From contig NZ_JAUCGQ010000002.1 in assembly GCF_030362835.1 (NCBI RefSeq), positions 1-64,000 on the forward strand: DNA of 64,000 bases, in the 5' to 3' direction. Source of the stretch: Cellulomonas alba. Lineage in GTDB: Bacteria; Actinomycetota; Actinomycetes; Actinomycetales; Cellulomonadaceae. Numbering within the stretch: the stretch's first letter is position 1; each line of letters starts with the position of its first letter. Positions 17,233 to 25,866 of this stretch are shown here, one piece after another. Made by a program: the position numbers and the translations under genes. Under the pieces are notes generated by a model, which saw only the letters and a list, made by a program, of their open reading frames with translations, did no database searches and was not told where the DNA came from.

Positions 17233-18249
17233 CTACCTTGCAAGTTGTGCATCGATCGCTGCACGAACGCTCGTGAGAGCGTCGGCGTCAAAGCCATCTG
17301 GCTTCAACGCCAGGCGATGAAGCCGAGCGTCTTCGTTTTCGGCGCGACCGTCGTCATGGCGGTCGATTTCTCGTACATGCAAGAGTCCGTACCAGTCGAG
17401 AGTCTTCCGCGCAGCCGAAAAAGGGTCGCGGTGGATGCCGTAGTGCCGGAGTCGCGCCCAAGCTGGGATCGCAACCTCACCCTCCCTGACGTCACTGTCC
17501 GGGTCCGGTCTTAAGGCGTGTAGCCCGCACGCGACCATCAAGAGCAACGTGATCTCCGAATCTTCCAGGACGTGGATCCAGCCGTTCGTGATGAAGCCTG
17601 CTGGTACAGCAAAGGTGCTGGACTCGCGCAGACGAGGAACGACGTACGGTCGCCGGTCACCGGAGAGTTGCCGTCCCGCCTCGTGCAGGAGCGTGAAGCC
17701 CTCGTGCCGGCCGCGCCGTCCGGGATCGCCCGGGAGTTCGACGAGACCGGCTTCACTGAGGGTGTCGAGCGCAGCGCGGACGGAGCGAGCTTTCTTGTCT
17801 CGTGCCGAGGAGTGAGTTGCTCCCCTTCCGGAACTGATGGCGCCGGACGCGATGACGTCGGTCCACCCTCGTTCCGACTCGAAAGAGGCGATCTCGAGCT
17901 GCGGGAGGCGAGCGCGATGTCCCGGCGGGGTAGTCATCTGCGCGATCGCGAGGCCCGCGAGATAGAGGCGCAATGCCACTCCCTGGCTCGTCGAGACACG
18001 TGTGGCGGACGGTCGCAACTCCCGCCGCGGAGCTCGGCGGTCTGAGGCCGCGTTCTCGTCGATCGGTGCGTCGAGGCACACGAACTCGTTCCGCAGTGTC
18101 AGGCCCCGTCGGAGTGATCCGAAGCGGTCAAGCGCCTCGGCCGCGGAGACCACCGACCGTCCGAACGCGCCCGCTAACCGGTCCCGTCGGTACTCGAACG
18201 CAGAGCGTTCCTTCGCTCGCAACGGGCGGCTGAAGTCGATACCAAGCAT
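17233..18249 (-). CDS. Hypothetical protein with winged-helix-like segments
   Basis: 338 residues, convergent with the methyltransferase operon (136-base gap). Two regions look like DNA-binding helices: KARSVRAALDTLSEAGLVELPG (about 155-176) is a typical winged-helix recognition segment, and the C-terminal ARKTLDWYGLLHV is similar in style. A central hydrophobic strand set (NGWIHVLEDSEITLLLMVACG) is followed by an acidic loop. No enzyme motif is visible. Similar layouts occur in replication initiators and in defence-island regulators, but I cannot assign either. A palindrome at 18300-18319 lies about 50 bases upstream. Confidence 0.6.
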   Translation of the reverse strand: MLGIDFSRPLRAKERSAFEYRRDRLAGAFGRSVVSAAEALDRFGSLRRGLTLRNEFVCLDAPIDENAASDRRAPRRELRPSATRVSTSQGVALRLYLAGLAIAQMTTPPGHRARLPQLEIASFESERGWTDVIASGAISSGRGATHSSARDKKARSVRAALDTLSEAGLVELPGDPGRRGRHEGFTLLHEAGRQLSGDRRPYVVPRLRESSTFAVPAGFITNGWIHVLEDSEITLLLMVACGLHALRPDPDSDVREGEVAIPAWARLRHYGIHRDPFSAARKTLDWYGLLHVREIDRHDDGRAENEDARLHRLALKPDGFDADALTSVRAAIDAQLAR

Positions 18250-18299
18250 GGGCGCGCTGCTGCCCTCTTTCGTCAGATAAGTCTGAGCGCCTAAACCGG

Positions 18300-18319
18300 C
18301 CAGTACTCGACGTTACTGG
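18300..18319. promoter_or_regulatory. Inverted repeat upstream of the winged-helix-like gene
   Basis: Perfect six-base arms CCAGTA and TACTGG are separated by eight bases. The site lies 51 bases before the leftward start at 18249, where an operator would be expected. It is a candidate autoregulatory site; there is no second copy nearby to strengthen the case. Confidence 0.4.
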
Positions 18320-18429
18320 TCGATGCTCTAGCAATAGGACTGGCTGGTTTACCTGCGGAACCATGCTACTCGATTTGGCCCAGTGTCGCCCCTACCTTCG
18401 ACTTGCGTTCGACTCGAGAGGAGGTGCAC

Positions 18430-18555
18430 ATGCACAAGACACGAGCCCCTGCGCCACCAGACAACAGGTGGCCTGGGCGCCTGGACGTAGTCAGAACGCT
18501 TCTTCAGGCAGCCCAGACCATCCTGCTGCTGCTGCGCTTCATGGGTGGCTGTTGA
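18430..18555 (+). CDS. 41-residue small protein with strong ribosome binding site
   Basis: The ATG at 18430 follows AGGAGGT with a five-base spacer, one of the best ribosome binding sites in the window. The peptide starts MHKTRAPAPPDNRWPGRLD, continues as an amphipathic-to-hydrophobic helix (VVRTLLQAAQTILLLLRF) and ends MGGC. A GC-rich hairpin follows the stop after seven bases. No family is recognised. A hydrophobic helix and C-terminal Cys suggest a membrane-associated or toxin-like peptide, but this is inference. It is alone in an otherwise non-coding kilobase inside the defence island. Confidence 0.55.
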   Translation: MHKTRAPAPPDNRWPGRLDVVRTLLQAAQTILLLLRFMGGC

Positions 18556-18562
18556 CACCCAG

Positions 18563-18592
18563 GGGCCCGTCCCGATGCACCGGGGCGGGCCT
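18563..18592 (+). terminator. Hairpin after the 41-residue gene
   Basis: GGCCCGTCCCG and CCGGGGCGGGCC form a long stem, with G:T-type mismatches, around a five-base loop. It starts about ten bases after the stop at 18555. There is no T-run, so termination is plausible but not certain. Confidence 0.45.
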
Positions 18593-18810
18593 CACGCGCT
18601 TCCACCGTACGACGCAGTCACCGCCAAGGAGAAGAAGGCATGGGAGCTCGACGCCACGGGTAAGGCACGGTTGCGGACCGTCGGTGGCGGGCTGATCGAC
18701 AAGCAGCGGCGCCTCGGCCTTCACGGCGTCGGCCCGGCGGCAAGGGGACTCAGACCGGCAGGACCCCTCCGTTACGGCTCGCCGTGAGAACTTTCCTTAC
18801 TGACTCAAGG

Positions 18811-18831
18811 CGCGCGCCTCCGGCGCGCGCA
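18811..18831. terminator. Perfect GC hairpin
   Basis: GCGCGCGCC and GGCGCGCGC are perfect nine-base arms around a three-base loop. It lacks a T-tract on either strand. It probably acts as a terminator or boundary structure. Confidence 0.4.
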
Positions 18832-19376
18832 GTCGGCCTCCCGGGCGGGGCCCCGCGCTCCGGCGCTTCGCGCCTGCGCGCACCCCACCCGTCCAGCCTC
18901 CCGCGACACCACGAACGCGAGCCGCAAGCCCCCGGAACTACCTCACCCTCCACTGCTATCCAGCGCCACTGGACCCGCTCGCCCAGCCGGCCCGCACCGA
19001 CTGCCGAGCATCCGGCCGGCTCCACACCGTGTCAAGGGCGCCGTCTGCGCCGCTGCGCGATGGCCCTTGGCCACCCCTGACCCGGAGCTCCGCCGGCCTC
19101 TTGTGCTCCGCTATCGGTTCAGCCCTCGGAATGTCCCATCCGTGAGCCCCAGAGAACGACCACCAAGAGCCAGGCCGACCGCTCGGTGCAGCGGGGTGTA
19201 AGCACGGTGGCGGTCTTTGCCTTACGGCGCGGGCACGGAGGTTGGGGTCGAGATCATCGCGGCGATGATCCGTCCAAGAGTTCCAGTTGGCGGCGCCATT
19301 CGCCGTGCCACCGCTGTGATGTCAGTGCTTGGGGCAATGATCTCAGCGTTGTCTCGTCGAGGGCGTTGGAGGAGCT

Positions 19377-22300
19377 GTGGCGCACGGCAATGGCAGACGT
19401 CGGCGCGGGTGGGTCGACAACACGGTGCCGGACTTGTGGACGGCGGTCGGCACTCAACAGTCGCGGCTGACGCTCAGCCGGATGTCATGGCCTGCACCGT
19501 CGCGCTTCCCGGCCAACCACGCGTCCTCACACGTCGATTCGATCCTGCGACCCGACTTGATGGCCAGCTCGGCGGTGCTGGCGGTCGTCGGCTTCGCTTC
19601 CATTGAGCAACTGGTTGAGCTCGTCGCTGCGCGATCGGCCGATCCCCGCGACGGTGTGCGGGTGCTGCTTGGGTGGGAGCCGTTCATCAGCCAACGGGTG
19701 TCGTTCGGGTCAGCCACAGCATCGTTCGATGACGAGGTTCGCCGCTACTGGATCGAGCAGGAGGGCGTCTCACTACGCAGCTCCGCCAAGATCGTGCAGA
19801 CCTTGAACGCCCTTGAGGCCGGCCACCTACAGGTGCGGTTCGTCCCGGGCCACGATCGCCTTCACGCGAAGGTGTACCTCGCCGATCGGGCGGCGACGCT
19901 CGGCTCGAGTAACTTCACGCGCAACGGACTGCGAACCCAGCTGGAAGCCAACGCACGGTTCGACCGGCTCGACTCCGACGGGCGCTACGAGGAGCTGCGC
20001 ACGATTGGCGAGAACTTCTGGCAGATCGGCCAGGCGTGGGACGAGCCGTTCGCCGCACTGCTGCGTGACCTGCTCAAGTTCGTCTCGTGGCCGGAGGCGC
20101 TCGCCCGCGCATGCGCCGACCTGCTGGAAGGTCACTGGGCCGACCGTTTCCTGTCGGCGCAACCCGGCGGTGAGCCGCTGTGGCCTTCTCAGCGGTTTGG
20201 GATCGCCGAAGCACTTTGGGTCGTTGAGAACGTCGGATCGGTGCTCGTCGCCGACGCCACCGGGTCGGGCAAGACCCGCATGGGTGCCCACCTGACAGCG
20301 GCGGTCCGCAACCGGCTTTGGAGCACGGGACGCGTCCGGCGCGACCTCACCGTGGTCGTATGCCCCAAGGCGGTCGAGGCGGACTGGTTGCGGGAGGCCG
20401 TCTCCTGCGGCCTGACCGCCCGCACCGTGGCCCAGAGCCTGCTGTCGCAGGCATCGCCAGACGGCCCCCGCCTCCAGGAACGAGAGGTCGCCGAAGCCCA
20501 GATCCTCGCAGTGGACGAGGCGCACAACTTCCTCACGGCCTCGCGGCGCACCAGATTCGTCCGAGAGTCATCGGCAGACCATGTGCTGATGTTCACCGCG
20601 ACCCCGATCAACCGGGGTGCGTCCGACCTGCTGTCCCTGGTCGACCTGCTCGGCGCAGACAACTTCGACGACGCCACACTGAAGGTCCTGGACAATCTCG
20701 GCCGACGCGGGCGCGACGGCATCCTCGCGGATCAGGAGAAGGCTCTGCTGCGAGCCGAGATCCAACGGTTCACGGTCCGACGCACCAAGAACCGTCTCAA
20801 CGGACTCGTCGCAGACAACCCCGAGGCGTACCGCGACCCATCGACCGGCCGGATCTGTCGCTACCCGGAGCACCGCAGCTCGAGCTATCGCACGGGGGAG
20901 TCAACCCAAGACGTGGCTCTGGCTGCCGAGATCCGAGAGCACGCGCATGCGCTCACTGGAGTTGGGCTGCTCGGAAACCAACTTCTGATGCCACCCGGAC
21001 TGCGCCGGGAGATGACCGATGAGCATTGGCTCGAGCTCCGGCTCGGATCGGCCCGCGGCTTGGCGGCCCACCACGTACTGTCCGCGCTCCGTTCCTCGAA
21101 GGCCGCGCTGATCGAGCACTTGCGCGGCACGGCCGTTGCGGTGGTCAGCCTCGAGGTGACGAACCTGGTCAAGGCCCAACCTACGGGCAACCAGATCGGC
21201 GCCGTTGGTGCGGTCAGGGAGCGCGGACGTCCGACAGTCGACCTGCGGTGCAAGCTGCCTGTGTGGCTGACCGATGACGACGCGTGGCTCGCACGGTGCG
21301 AGGAGGACCTCGAGCACTACCTGGCGATCGAACGATGCGCTCGGGAACTGGACGCCAGCCGCGAGCAGGCCAAGGCGGAGCATCTGCTCGCGCTGTCACG
21401 CCGGCACAGCCTCGTCCTCGCCTTCGACCGGCACCCCATCACGTTGGCCGTGCTCGGCGCGCGCCTGGCCGCCGCCGGAGTCGATGTCGAGATCGCGACC
21501 GGCGCGGACAAGGCCAGCCAGAAGCGCGTGACACGGCAGTTCGCCCTCGGATCGACCCACCGCGGAGTTGCGCTCTGCTCGGACGCGATGAACGAGGGCA
21601 TCAACCTGCAGGGCGCCTCCTGCATCGTGCACCTGGACATGCCAACGACGCTGCGGGTCGCGGAGCAGCGCGTCGGTCGCGTAGATCGGATGAACTCCCC
21701 GCACGCCGCCGTGGAGGTCTGGTGGCCGAACGACGGAGCGGAATTCGCGACTCGAGCCGACGAGCTGTTGGCCACCCGGAACATCGAGAGCTCGCAGCTG
21801 CTCGGCTCTAACCTCCCGATCCCGTCGGACGGGAACACGATCATCGACCACTCCCTGTTCAGCCAGACCCGGGACGAAGACTGGGACGGCCTGTACGACG
21901 CGCTGGAGCCCGTGCGCCGGCTGGTTAGCGGGGAGGACGCTCTAGTGCCGCCCGACGTGTACGAGGACCAGCAGCACGCCCGGGAACGCGTGATGTCACG
22001 CGTGAGCCCGGTGCGCTCCAGCGTGCCTTGGGCGTTCTTCGCTATTGCGGGCACGGCACACGGCGCTCCTCGCTGGCTCGTGTTGGAAGGGAGTGACTCC
22101 GCGCCAACGACAGGGCTTCCCGAGGTGACAGCCCGGCTGCGTGCGCTGCTCGCGGAGGATCCGCCGCAACGCGACTTCGACGGGGCCTGCGAATACTGGC
22201 TCGAGCGGTTCCTCGACGCTGCGGCACGCGCCGAGATCGCGCTGCTCCCGCGGCGGGATCAGAGGGCTCTCGCGCAGATGGCCACATGCGCGCGAACGTG

Positions 22301-22625
22301 GGCGTCTGCGGCGAGGTTCGCGGGCGACAGGGAGGAGGCCGCTGCGCGGTGGGACGTGATCGGCCGCATCGCGCGCGGCGAGACCGATGAGGGGGCGGTC
22401 GACCTGCACGAAACGGCGGCAATCTGGCGTCAACTGACCCGCACCCGACGTGACGAGTACCGAGCCGCACACCGGCGTCGCCGCTACCTGACCCTGTCCG
22501 ACCTCGACCAGGACTTGGCGGTCCGACCGCTGGATCTGACCGACGTTGAATCGGGACTGTCCGGCCTAAGCGTGATTCCCACCCTTGACCGACGCATCTC
22601 AGCCTGCATCCTCGCTGTTCCGTGA
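19377..22625 (+). CDS. Phospholipase-D-like nuclease fused to a superfamily 2 helicase
   Basis: Up to 1082 residues; the true start is uncertain (GTG 19377 and ATG 19482 are both possible, and the first 35 residues have weak coding character). The N-terminal domain carries one HKD-type motif, HAKVYLADRAATLGSSNFT at about 162-180. The helicase core follows: Walker A ADATGSGKT (about 293), VDEAH (about 378), FTATPINRG (about 402) and motif VI QRVGRVDRMNS (about 765). The C-terminal 280 residues are unassigned. PLD-helicase proteins are a recurring phage-defence architecture that combines DNA tracking and cutting. The adjacent zinc-ribbon gene may be a partner. Confidence 0.85.
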   Translation: MAHGNGRRRRGWVDNTVPDLWTAVGTQQSRLTLSRMSWPAPSRFPANHASSHVDSILRPDLMASSAVLAVVGFASIEQLVELVAARSADPRDGVRVLLGWEPFISQRVSFGSATASFDDEVRRYWIEQEGVSLRSSAKIVQTLNALEAGHLQVRFVPGHDRLHAKVYLADRAATLGSSNFTRNGLRTQLEANARFDRLDSDGRYEELRTIGENFWQIGQAWDEPFAALLRDLLKFVSWPEALARACADLLEGHWADRFLSAQPGGEPLWPSQRFGIAEALWVVENVGSVLVADATGSGKTRMGAHLTAAVRNRLWSTGRVRRDLTVVVCPKAVEADWLREAVSCGLTARTVAQSLLSQASPDGPRLQEREVAEAQILAVDEAHNFLTASRRTRFVRESSADHVLMFTATPINRGASDLLSLVDLLGADNFDDATLKVLDNLGRRGRDGILADQEKALLRAEIQRFTVRRTKNRLNGLVADNPEAYRDPSTGRICRYPEHRSSSYRTGESTQDVALAAEIREHAHALTGVGLLGNQLLMPPGLRREMTDEHWLELRLGSARGLAAHHVLSALRSSKAALIEHLRGTAVAVVSLEVTNLVKAQPTGNQIGAVGAVRERGRPTVDLRCKLPVWLTDDDAWLARCEEDLEHYLAIERCARELDASREQAKAEHLLALSRRHSLVLAFDRHPITLAVLGARLAAAGVDVEIATGADKASQKRVTRQFALGSTHRGVALCSDAMNEGINLQGASCIVHLDMPTTLRVAEQRVGRVDRMNSPHAAVEVWWPNDGAEFATRADELLATRNIESSQLLGSNLPIPSDGNTIIDHSLFSQTRDEDWDGLYDALEPVRRLVSGEDALVPPDVYEDQQHARERVMSRVSPVRSSVPWAFFAIAGTAHGAPRWLVLEGSDSAPTTGLPEVTARLRALLAEDPPQRDFDGACEYWLERFLDAAARAEIALLPRRDQRALAQMATCARTWASAARFAGDREEAAARWDVIGRIARGETDEGAVDLHETAAIWRQLTRTRRDEYRAAHRRRRYLTLSDLDQDLAVRPLDLTDVESGLSGLSVIPTLDRRISACILAVP

Positions 22626-22890
22626 AAGCCGCACGGTGGCCGGCCGGCCCTGGCGCCGCGTCAGCACGAGGAAGGCGGGTCCCCGCTCGCCCATGGCTCG
22701 CGCGGTCGACGAGGAAATTGGAGTCTGGGGCACGAGCGGGTGACACCTGACCAACCGAGTCGGGGCGGAACCGTTGTCTACGCCGCAGCGCTGTAGCGGC
22801 GGGAGGCTGGTGCGGGCCGCGCGGATGCTCGAACCCTCGGGTTCGCGTCGCGCGCCCGACGACGGGCTGGGCTCTCGTACGCTGCCCAAC

Positions 22891-23454
22891 ATGAAGGACC
22901 CCGTGCAGCCGACGATCGGCCCACTTGCGTTCCAAGACGCGCCGGTCCCTGTTGACGACCCGAACCAGTGGTTGCGTGCGGCGAGCCGGACGCTGCGTCA
23001 TCTGGCTCGGTGCCCCCACCTGTCTGACACCACGACCTTCGTCGTCGTGTCGGCTGCCGAGCTCGACCGGTACGAGGTGTGCCAGTGGTGCGCTGACGAA
23101 GCCGCCGGAGTCGGACGGAAGTACTTCACGAATCTGGAGGACGCACTGGAAGCGTTCCACATGCCGTTGGAGAACCGGCGCCGGGCACGTGAGGTCGCAG
23201 CGGCGCACCGTCACGACAAGATCTGGACGAACGGTGCACGGACCTACATAGCTCTTGCGCTCGGGGACGGGGGGATGCTTGCCCAGCTCGGTAAGTCATG
23301 GATCTGGACGTGGGACAACGGTCGTGAGCTCCTCCCGAACCACACCAGCTCGCGGTCGTCCACGACTCGAAGCGCCGACCAGAGGGCGGCCAGCGTGTGC
23401 CCCACCTGCAGCGTCCAACTCCCCGCGACCGGAATCTGCGACACCTGCGGGTGA
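22891..23454 (+). CDS. Zinc-ribbon protein of unknown function downstream of the helicase
   Basis: 187 residues from ATG 22891; the frame is open upstream but with atypical composition. An internal CPHLSD...YEVCQWC segment and a C-terminal CPTCSVQLPATGICDTC ribbon give two zinc-binding sites. The middle region is helical and charged. No enzyme signature is seen. It follows the PLD-helicase gene in the same direction after 265 bases without a feature and is the last gene before the attachment-like site, so it may be a specificity partner of the helicase or independent cargo. Confidence 0.6.
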   Translation: MKDPVQPTIGPLAFQDAPVPVDDPNQWLRAASRTLRHLARCPHLSDTTTFVVVSAAELDRYEVCQWCADEAAGVGRKYFTNLEDALEAFHMPLENRRRAREVAAAHRHDKIWTNGARTYIALALGDGGMLAQLGKSWIWTWDNGRELLPNHTSSRSSTTRSADQRAASVCPTCSVQLPATGICDTCG

Positions 23455-23548
23455 CTGACGTCCGGGCCGGCTAGCGTCGGCGCGGCTTAATCGTCCGCAC
23501 GGCCGCGCTGACAGGAGGGGAGACCCGACCCTCCTTCCGCGTTCCCGC

Positions 23549-23565
23549 CGTTGACGGCGTCAACG
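23549..23565. promoter_or_regulatory. 17-base perfect palindrome near the right element end
   Basis: CGTTGAC and GTCAACG are perfect arms around GGC. The site lies 93 bases inside the attachment-like sequence. Such symmetric sites near an element end can be bound by an excisionase, integrase arm-binding domain or repressor. No adjacent gene explains it. Confidence 0.45.
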
Positions 23566-23657
23566 CTAGAATTCTCGCGGGCGCGAACTGGACGCGACAC
23601 CGTCAGCAAAGGGGCACGTCAGCGCTTCGCGGCAACCCGAGTCGGCCCGCCGTGGTT

Positions 23658-23681
23658 GGTTCGATTCCCGCCTCCTCCACC
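23658..23681 (+). other. Probable right attachment site (3' end of a tRNA or tmRNA gene)
   Basis: GGTTCGATTCCCGCC matches a T-loop and the 3' side of a T-stem and runs directly into CTCCTCCACC, a typical acceptor strand plus start of CCA. Upstream bases do not pair as a T-arm should, and no D-arm or anticodon arm is present, so this is only the 3' end. That is what a site-specific integrase leaves at the far end of an element inserted into a tRNA or tmRNA gene. The orientation implies the intact gene lies left of the window. Confidence 0.65.
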
Positions 23682-23870
23682 GACCGGCTTCACGTCTCTG
23701 ACCTGCACATTCGCGTTGGGGAGAGGCGCTCCTCGCGGACGCCATCCACAGACGCGTCTCGACGCCGCGCGTCGGCGAGCCGTCCCGCGGGAGCGGCCGA
23801 TGCACCGGGTAGCCAGTCCGGCTCTGGCGCGGCGACCAGGCGCTGCGTTCGCGCGGGGCGCTCGACCTCG

Positions 23871-25010
23871 TCAGCGGGCGCCGCGGAGCTGTTCGACGAT
23901 CGGGCACTCGAACGGGTCACGAGCGGCAAGCCCGACGCGGTTGAGGTACCGCACGACGATCCCGTACGACCGCAGCAGGCTCGTCTCGGTGTACGGCACG
24001 TCGTGCTCGGCGCAGAACCGGCGGACGACGAGCCGGGCCGCGCGGAGGTTGGCCGACGGCATGCTGGGGAAGAGGTGATGCTCGACCTGGTAGTTCAGGC
24101 CCCCCATGAACACGGCCATGAACCGCCCGCCGCGGACGTTGCGGCTCGTGCGGACCTGGCGTTCCAGGAAGTCCGTCCGGGCGTCGCGCGGGATGATCGG
24201 CATGCCCTTGTGGTTGGGCGCGAACACCGCGCCCATGTAGACGCCGAACACCCCGAGCTGCACGGCCAGGAACGCGACGGCCATGAGTGGCGGCAGGAAC
24301 CAGAACACGACGGCGAGATAGCCGCCGAGCCGCAGCGTGATGAACGCGATCTCGACGGGCCGCCGCTTGACGGCCCCGCGGCCGAAGATCGTCTTGACCC
24401 CCGAGATGTGCAGGTTGAGGCCCTCGAGCAGCAGCATCGGGAAGAAGAGCCAGCCCTGGTGCGCCCTGAACCAGCGGCGGAGGGGGCTGCGCGCGACGGG
24501 CACGTCCTGCGTGTGGAAGAGGATCGCTCGCCCGTTCACGATGTCGGGGTCGGCGCCGACCTGGTTCGGCTTCGCGTGGTGGCGGCTGTGCTTGTGCTGC
24601 CACCAGCCGTAGCTGACCCCGGCGACGAGGTCGCCGATCACGAGGCTCGCCCAGTCGTTCCACCGGCCGGAGCGGAAGATCTGCCGGTGCGCGGCGTCGT
24701 GCCCGAGGAACATGACCTGGCCGAGGACCACCGCGAGGGCGGCGGCGACCAGCAGCTGCCACCAGGATCGGCCGATCACCACCAGCGCGACGCCGGTCGC
24801 CGCGAGCAGCACGACGAGCACCCCGAACCTCGTCCAGTACCGGCCGTAGCGCCGGCGCATCAGCCCCGCGGCCTGGACCTCGCGGCTGAGGTCGGTGAAG
24901 GCGCTCACGGCGCGCGCACGGGGCGACGCGTTCCCGGCTCCGCGCGACCCCGGCGCGGCCGTCGTGGCGCGCGGTCCAGCCGCGACGGAACTCCTACTCG
25001 AAGACGACAT
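23871..25010 (-). CDS. Membrane fatty acid desaturase
   Basis: 379 residues from ATG 25010. The three histidine boxes of acyl-lipid/acyl-CoA desaturases are present: HDAAH (about 123), HSRHH (about 160) and QVEHH (about 315). Hydrophobic helix pairs lie at about 53-105 and 190-265. The enzyme is a di-iron, oxygen-dependent membrane desaturase that introduces a double bond into a fatty acyl chain and so adjusts membrane fluidity. The ATG lies inside the end of the preceding gene (17-base overlap), suggesting coupled expression. A 56-base copy of part of this gene lies at 31444-31499. Confidence 0.93.
   Translation of the reverse strand: MSSSSRSSVAAGPRATTAAPGSRGAGNASPRARAVSAFTDLSREVQAAGLMRRRYGRYWTRFGVLVVLLAATGVALVVIGRSWWQLLVAAALAVVLGQVMFLGHDAAHRQIFRSGRWNDWASLVIGDLVAGVSYGWWQHKHSRHHAKPNQVGADPDIVNGRAILFHTQDVPVARSPLRRWFRAHQGWLFFPMLLLEGLNLHISGVKTIFGRGAVKRRPVEIAFITLRLGGYLAVVFWFLPPLMAVAFLAVQLGVFGVYMGAVFAPNHKGMPIIPRDARTDFLERQVRTSRNVRGGRFMAVFMGGLNYQVEHHLFPSMPSANLRAARLVVRRFCAEHDVPYTETSLLRSYGIVVRYLNRVGLAARDPFECPIVEQLRGAR
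24594..24649 (+). repeat. Desaturase segment with a diverged direct copy at 31444
   Basis: This part of the desaturase gene, around LVAGVSYG and the second histidine box, matches 31444-31499 in the same orientation at about 50 of 56 positions. The two copies bracket the glycan operon and its divergent glycosyltransferase. Confidence 0.75.
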
Positions 25011-25449
25011 CCGAAGCCTGCCGGGTGATGCGATCTGTACGGTCACGTTCCTCGTGCGCCAGCACCTCGCTCGCTGCGGATGCCGTGTCACGGTCGTGCT
25101 CGAGGTCGTCGGCGATGTCCCGCAGCACCGCGGCGATCTGTGCGGCCAGCCCGTCGCGAAGCTCGTCAAGGGTCGTGTGCTTGATCAGCAACCGACGGTC
25201 CGACACGACGAGCTCGATCGGGGCCCCCGCGTGGTCGCTCAGGCGGCGAGCCGTCTCCGGGCTCTCGATGCGGATGCGTTCCGTGCCTCCCACCTGCCGG
25301 GAGAAGACCGCCGGCACCGTGTAGCGCGCGGGCGCGTGGCTCGTGCCCAGCTCGGGCGGCAGGCCCGAGACGAGCACCGACGTGAGCCGCAGCGGATCGA
25401 TCCGCGCGCCGGAGCTGCTGGGCGCCGCGGCGCCCCGGATGCCGTTCAC
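24994..25449 (-). CDS. Hypothetical protein between LapA-like gene and desaturase
   Basis: 151 residues from GTG 25449, which overlaps the stop of the LapA-like gene (GTGA). There is no signal peptide or membrane segment. A strand-rich middle (TERIRIESPETARRLSDHAG, IELVVSDRRLLIKH) is followed by a long charged helix (about 105-150). The C-terminus overlaps the desaturase start. I do not recognise a family; the coupling on both sides makes it a genuine member of a three-gene unit. Confidence 0.6.
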   Translation of the reverse strand: MNGIRGAAAPSSSGARIDPLRLTSVLVSGLPPELGTSHAPARYTVPAVFSRQVGGTERIRIESPETARRLSDHAGAPIELVVSDRRLLIKHTTLDELRDGLAAQIAAVLRDIADDLEHDRDTASAASEVLAHEERDRTDRITRQASDVVFE

Positions 25450-25838
25450 AGGACGGGCTCCGGAGTGGCGCCGCCAGCAGCCCTCCTTGCGCGCCCGAGC
25501 CGGTGGCGGAGCTGGCCGATGCGCACGCTCCCGACGACGAGCGCCACGATCCCGACTCCGACACCGGCGATGAGCAGCGTCAGGGCGAGCGGTGCGGTCC
25601 CCGACCATCCGAGGAACGACACGGAGACCGGTGCGGTGTTCTGGAGCATGAACACGATCAAGAGGAGCAGGACGGCGCCGCCGATGCAGATGGCGACCCA
25701 GGCGCCGCCCAGGCGCGACCGCGAGCCGGGGGTCCGGTTCAGGGGCTCGGTGGGTTTGGAGCCGCTCTGCTGCTGCGGCACGCCGTCGAGCGACGGAGGA
25801 GAGGGAGGGGAGTTGATGTTGTTGCGCTGGACGGGCAT
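25446..25838 (-). CDS. LapA-domain (DUF1049-like) membrane protein
   Basis: 130 residues from ATG 25838, preceded by AGAGGG. A Pro/Ser/Gln-rich N-terminus leads into two transmembrane helices (about 43-65 and 77-100) around the signature QNTAPVSVSFLGW and LALTLLIAG. A basic tail follows. This is the lipopolysaccharide-assembly-protein-A-like domain, here in a Gram-positive context and of uncertain membrane role. It overlaps the next gene by four bases. Confidence 0.8.
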   Translation of the reverse strand: MPVQRNNINSPPSPPSLDGVPQQQSGSKPTEPLNRTPGSRSRLGGAWVAICIGGAVLLLLIVFMLQNTAPVSVSFLGWSGTAPLALTLLIAGVGVGIVALVVGSVRIGQLRHRLGRARRAAGGATPEPVL

Positions 25839-25866
25839 GACGCCCTCTTCCGCAGTGCCGGGTAGC

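Larger units (their letters stand above)
18556..19376. other. 820-base stretch without a supported gene
   Basis: Apart from two GC hairpins (18563-18592 and 18811-18831) I see no gene here. Open frames exist but have shadow-like composition (Arg/Pro/Gly-rich) and lack ribosome binding sites. The segment 18620-18785 has the codon rhythm of a decayed coding stretch (AVTAKEKKAWELDATGKARL) with no good start. The region could hold an RNA gene or the remains of a deleted gene between two defence units. Confidence 0.5.
23455..23870. other. 416-base intergenic region at the element-chromosome boundary
   Basis: No gene is supported here. The region holds a 17-base palindrome (23549-23565) and the tRNA/tmRNA-like 3' end (23658-23681). 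Open frames crossing it have no ribosome binding site and shadow-like composition. It separates the foreign defence genes from the desaturase cluster. Confidence 0.6.

Noticed and set aside
23640-23685. A complete tRNA gene
   Set aside because: Only the T-loop and acceptor 3' strand are present; upstream sequence does not form T-stem, anticodon or D arms.
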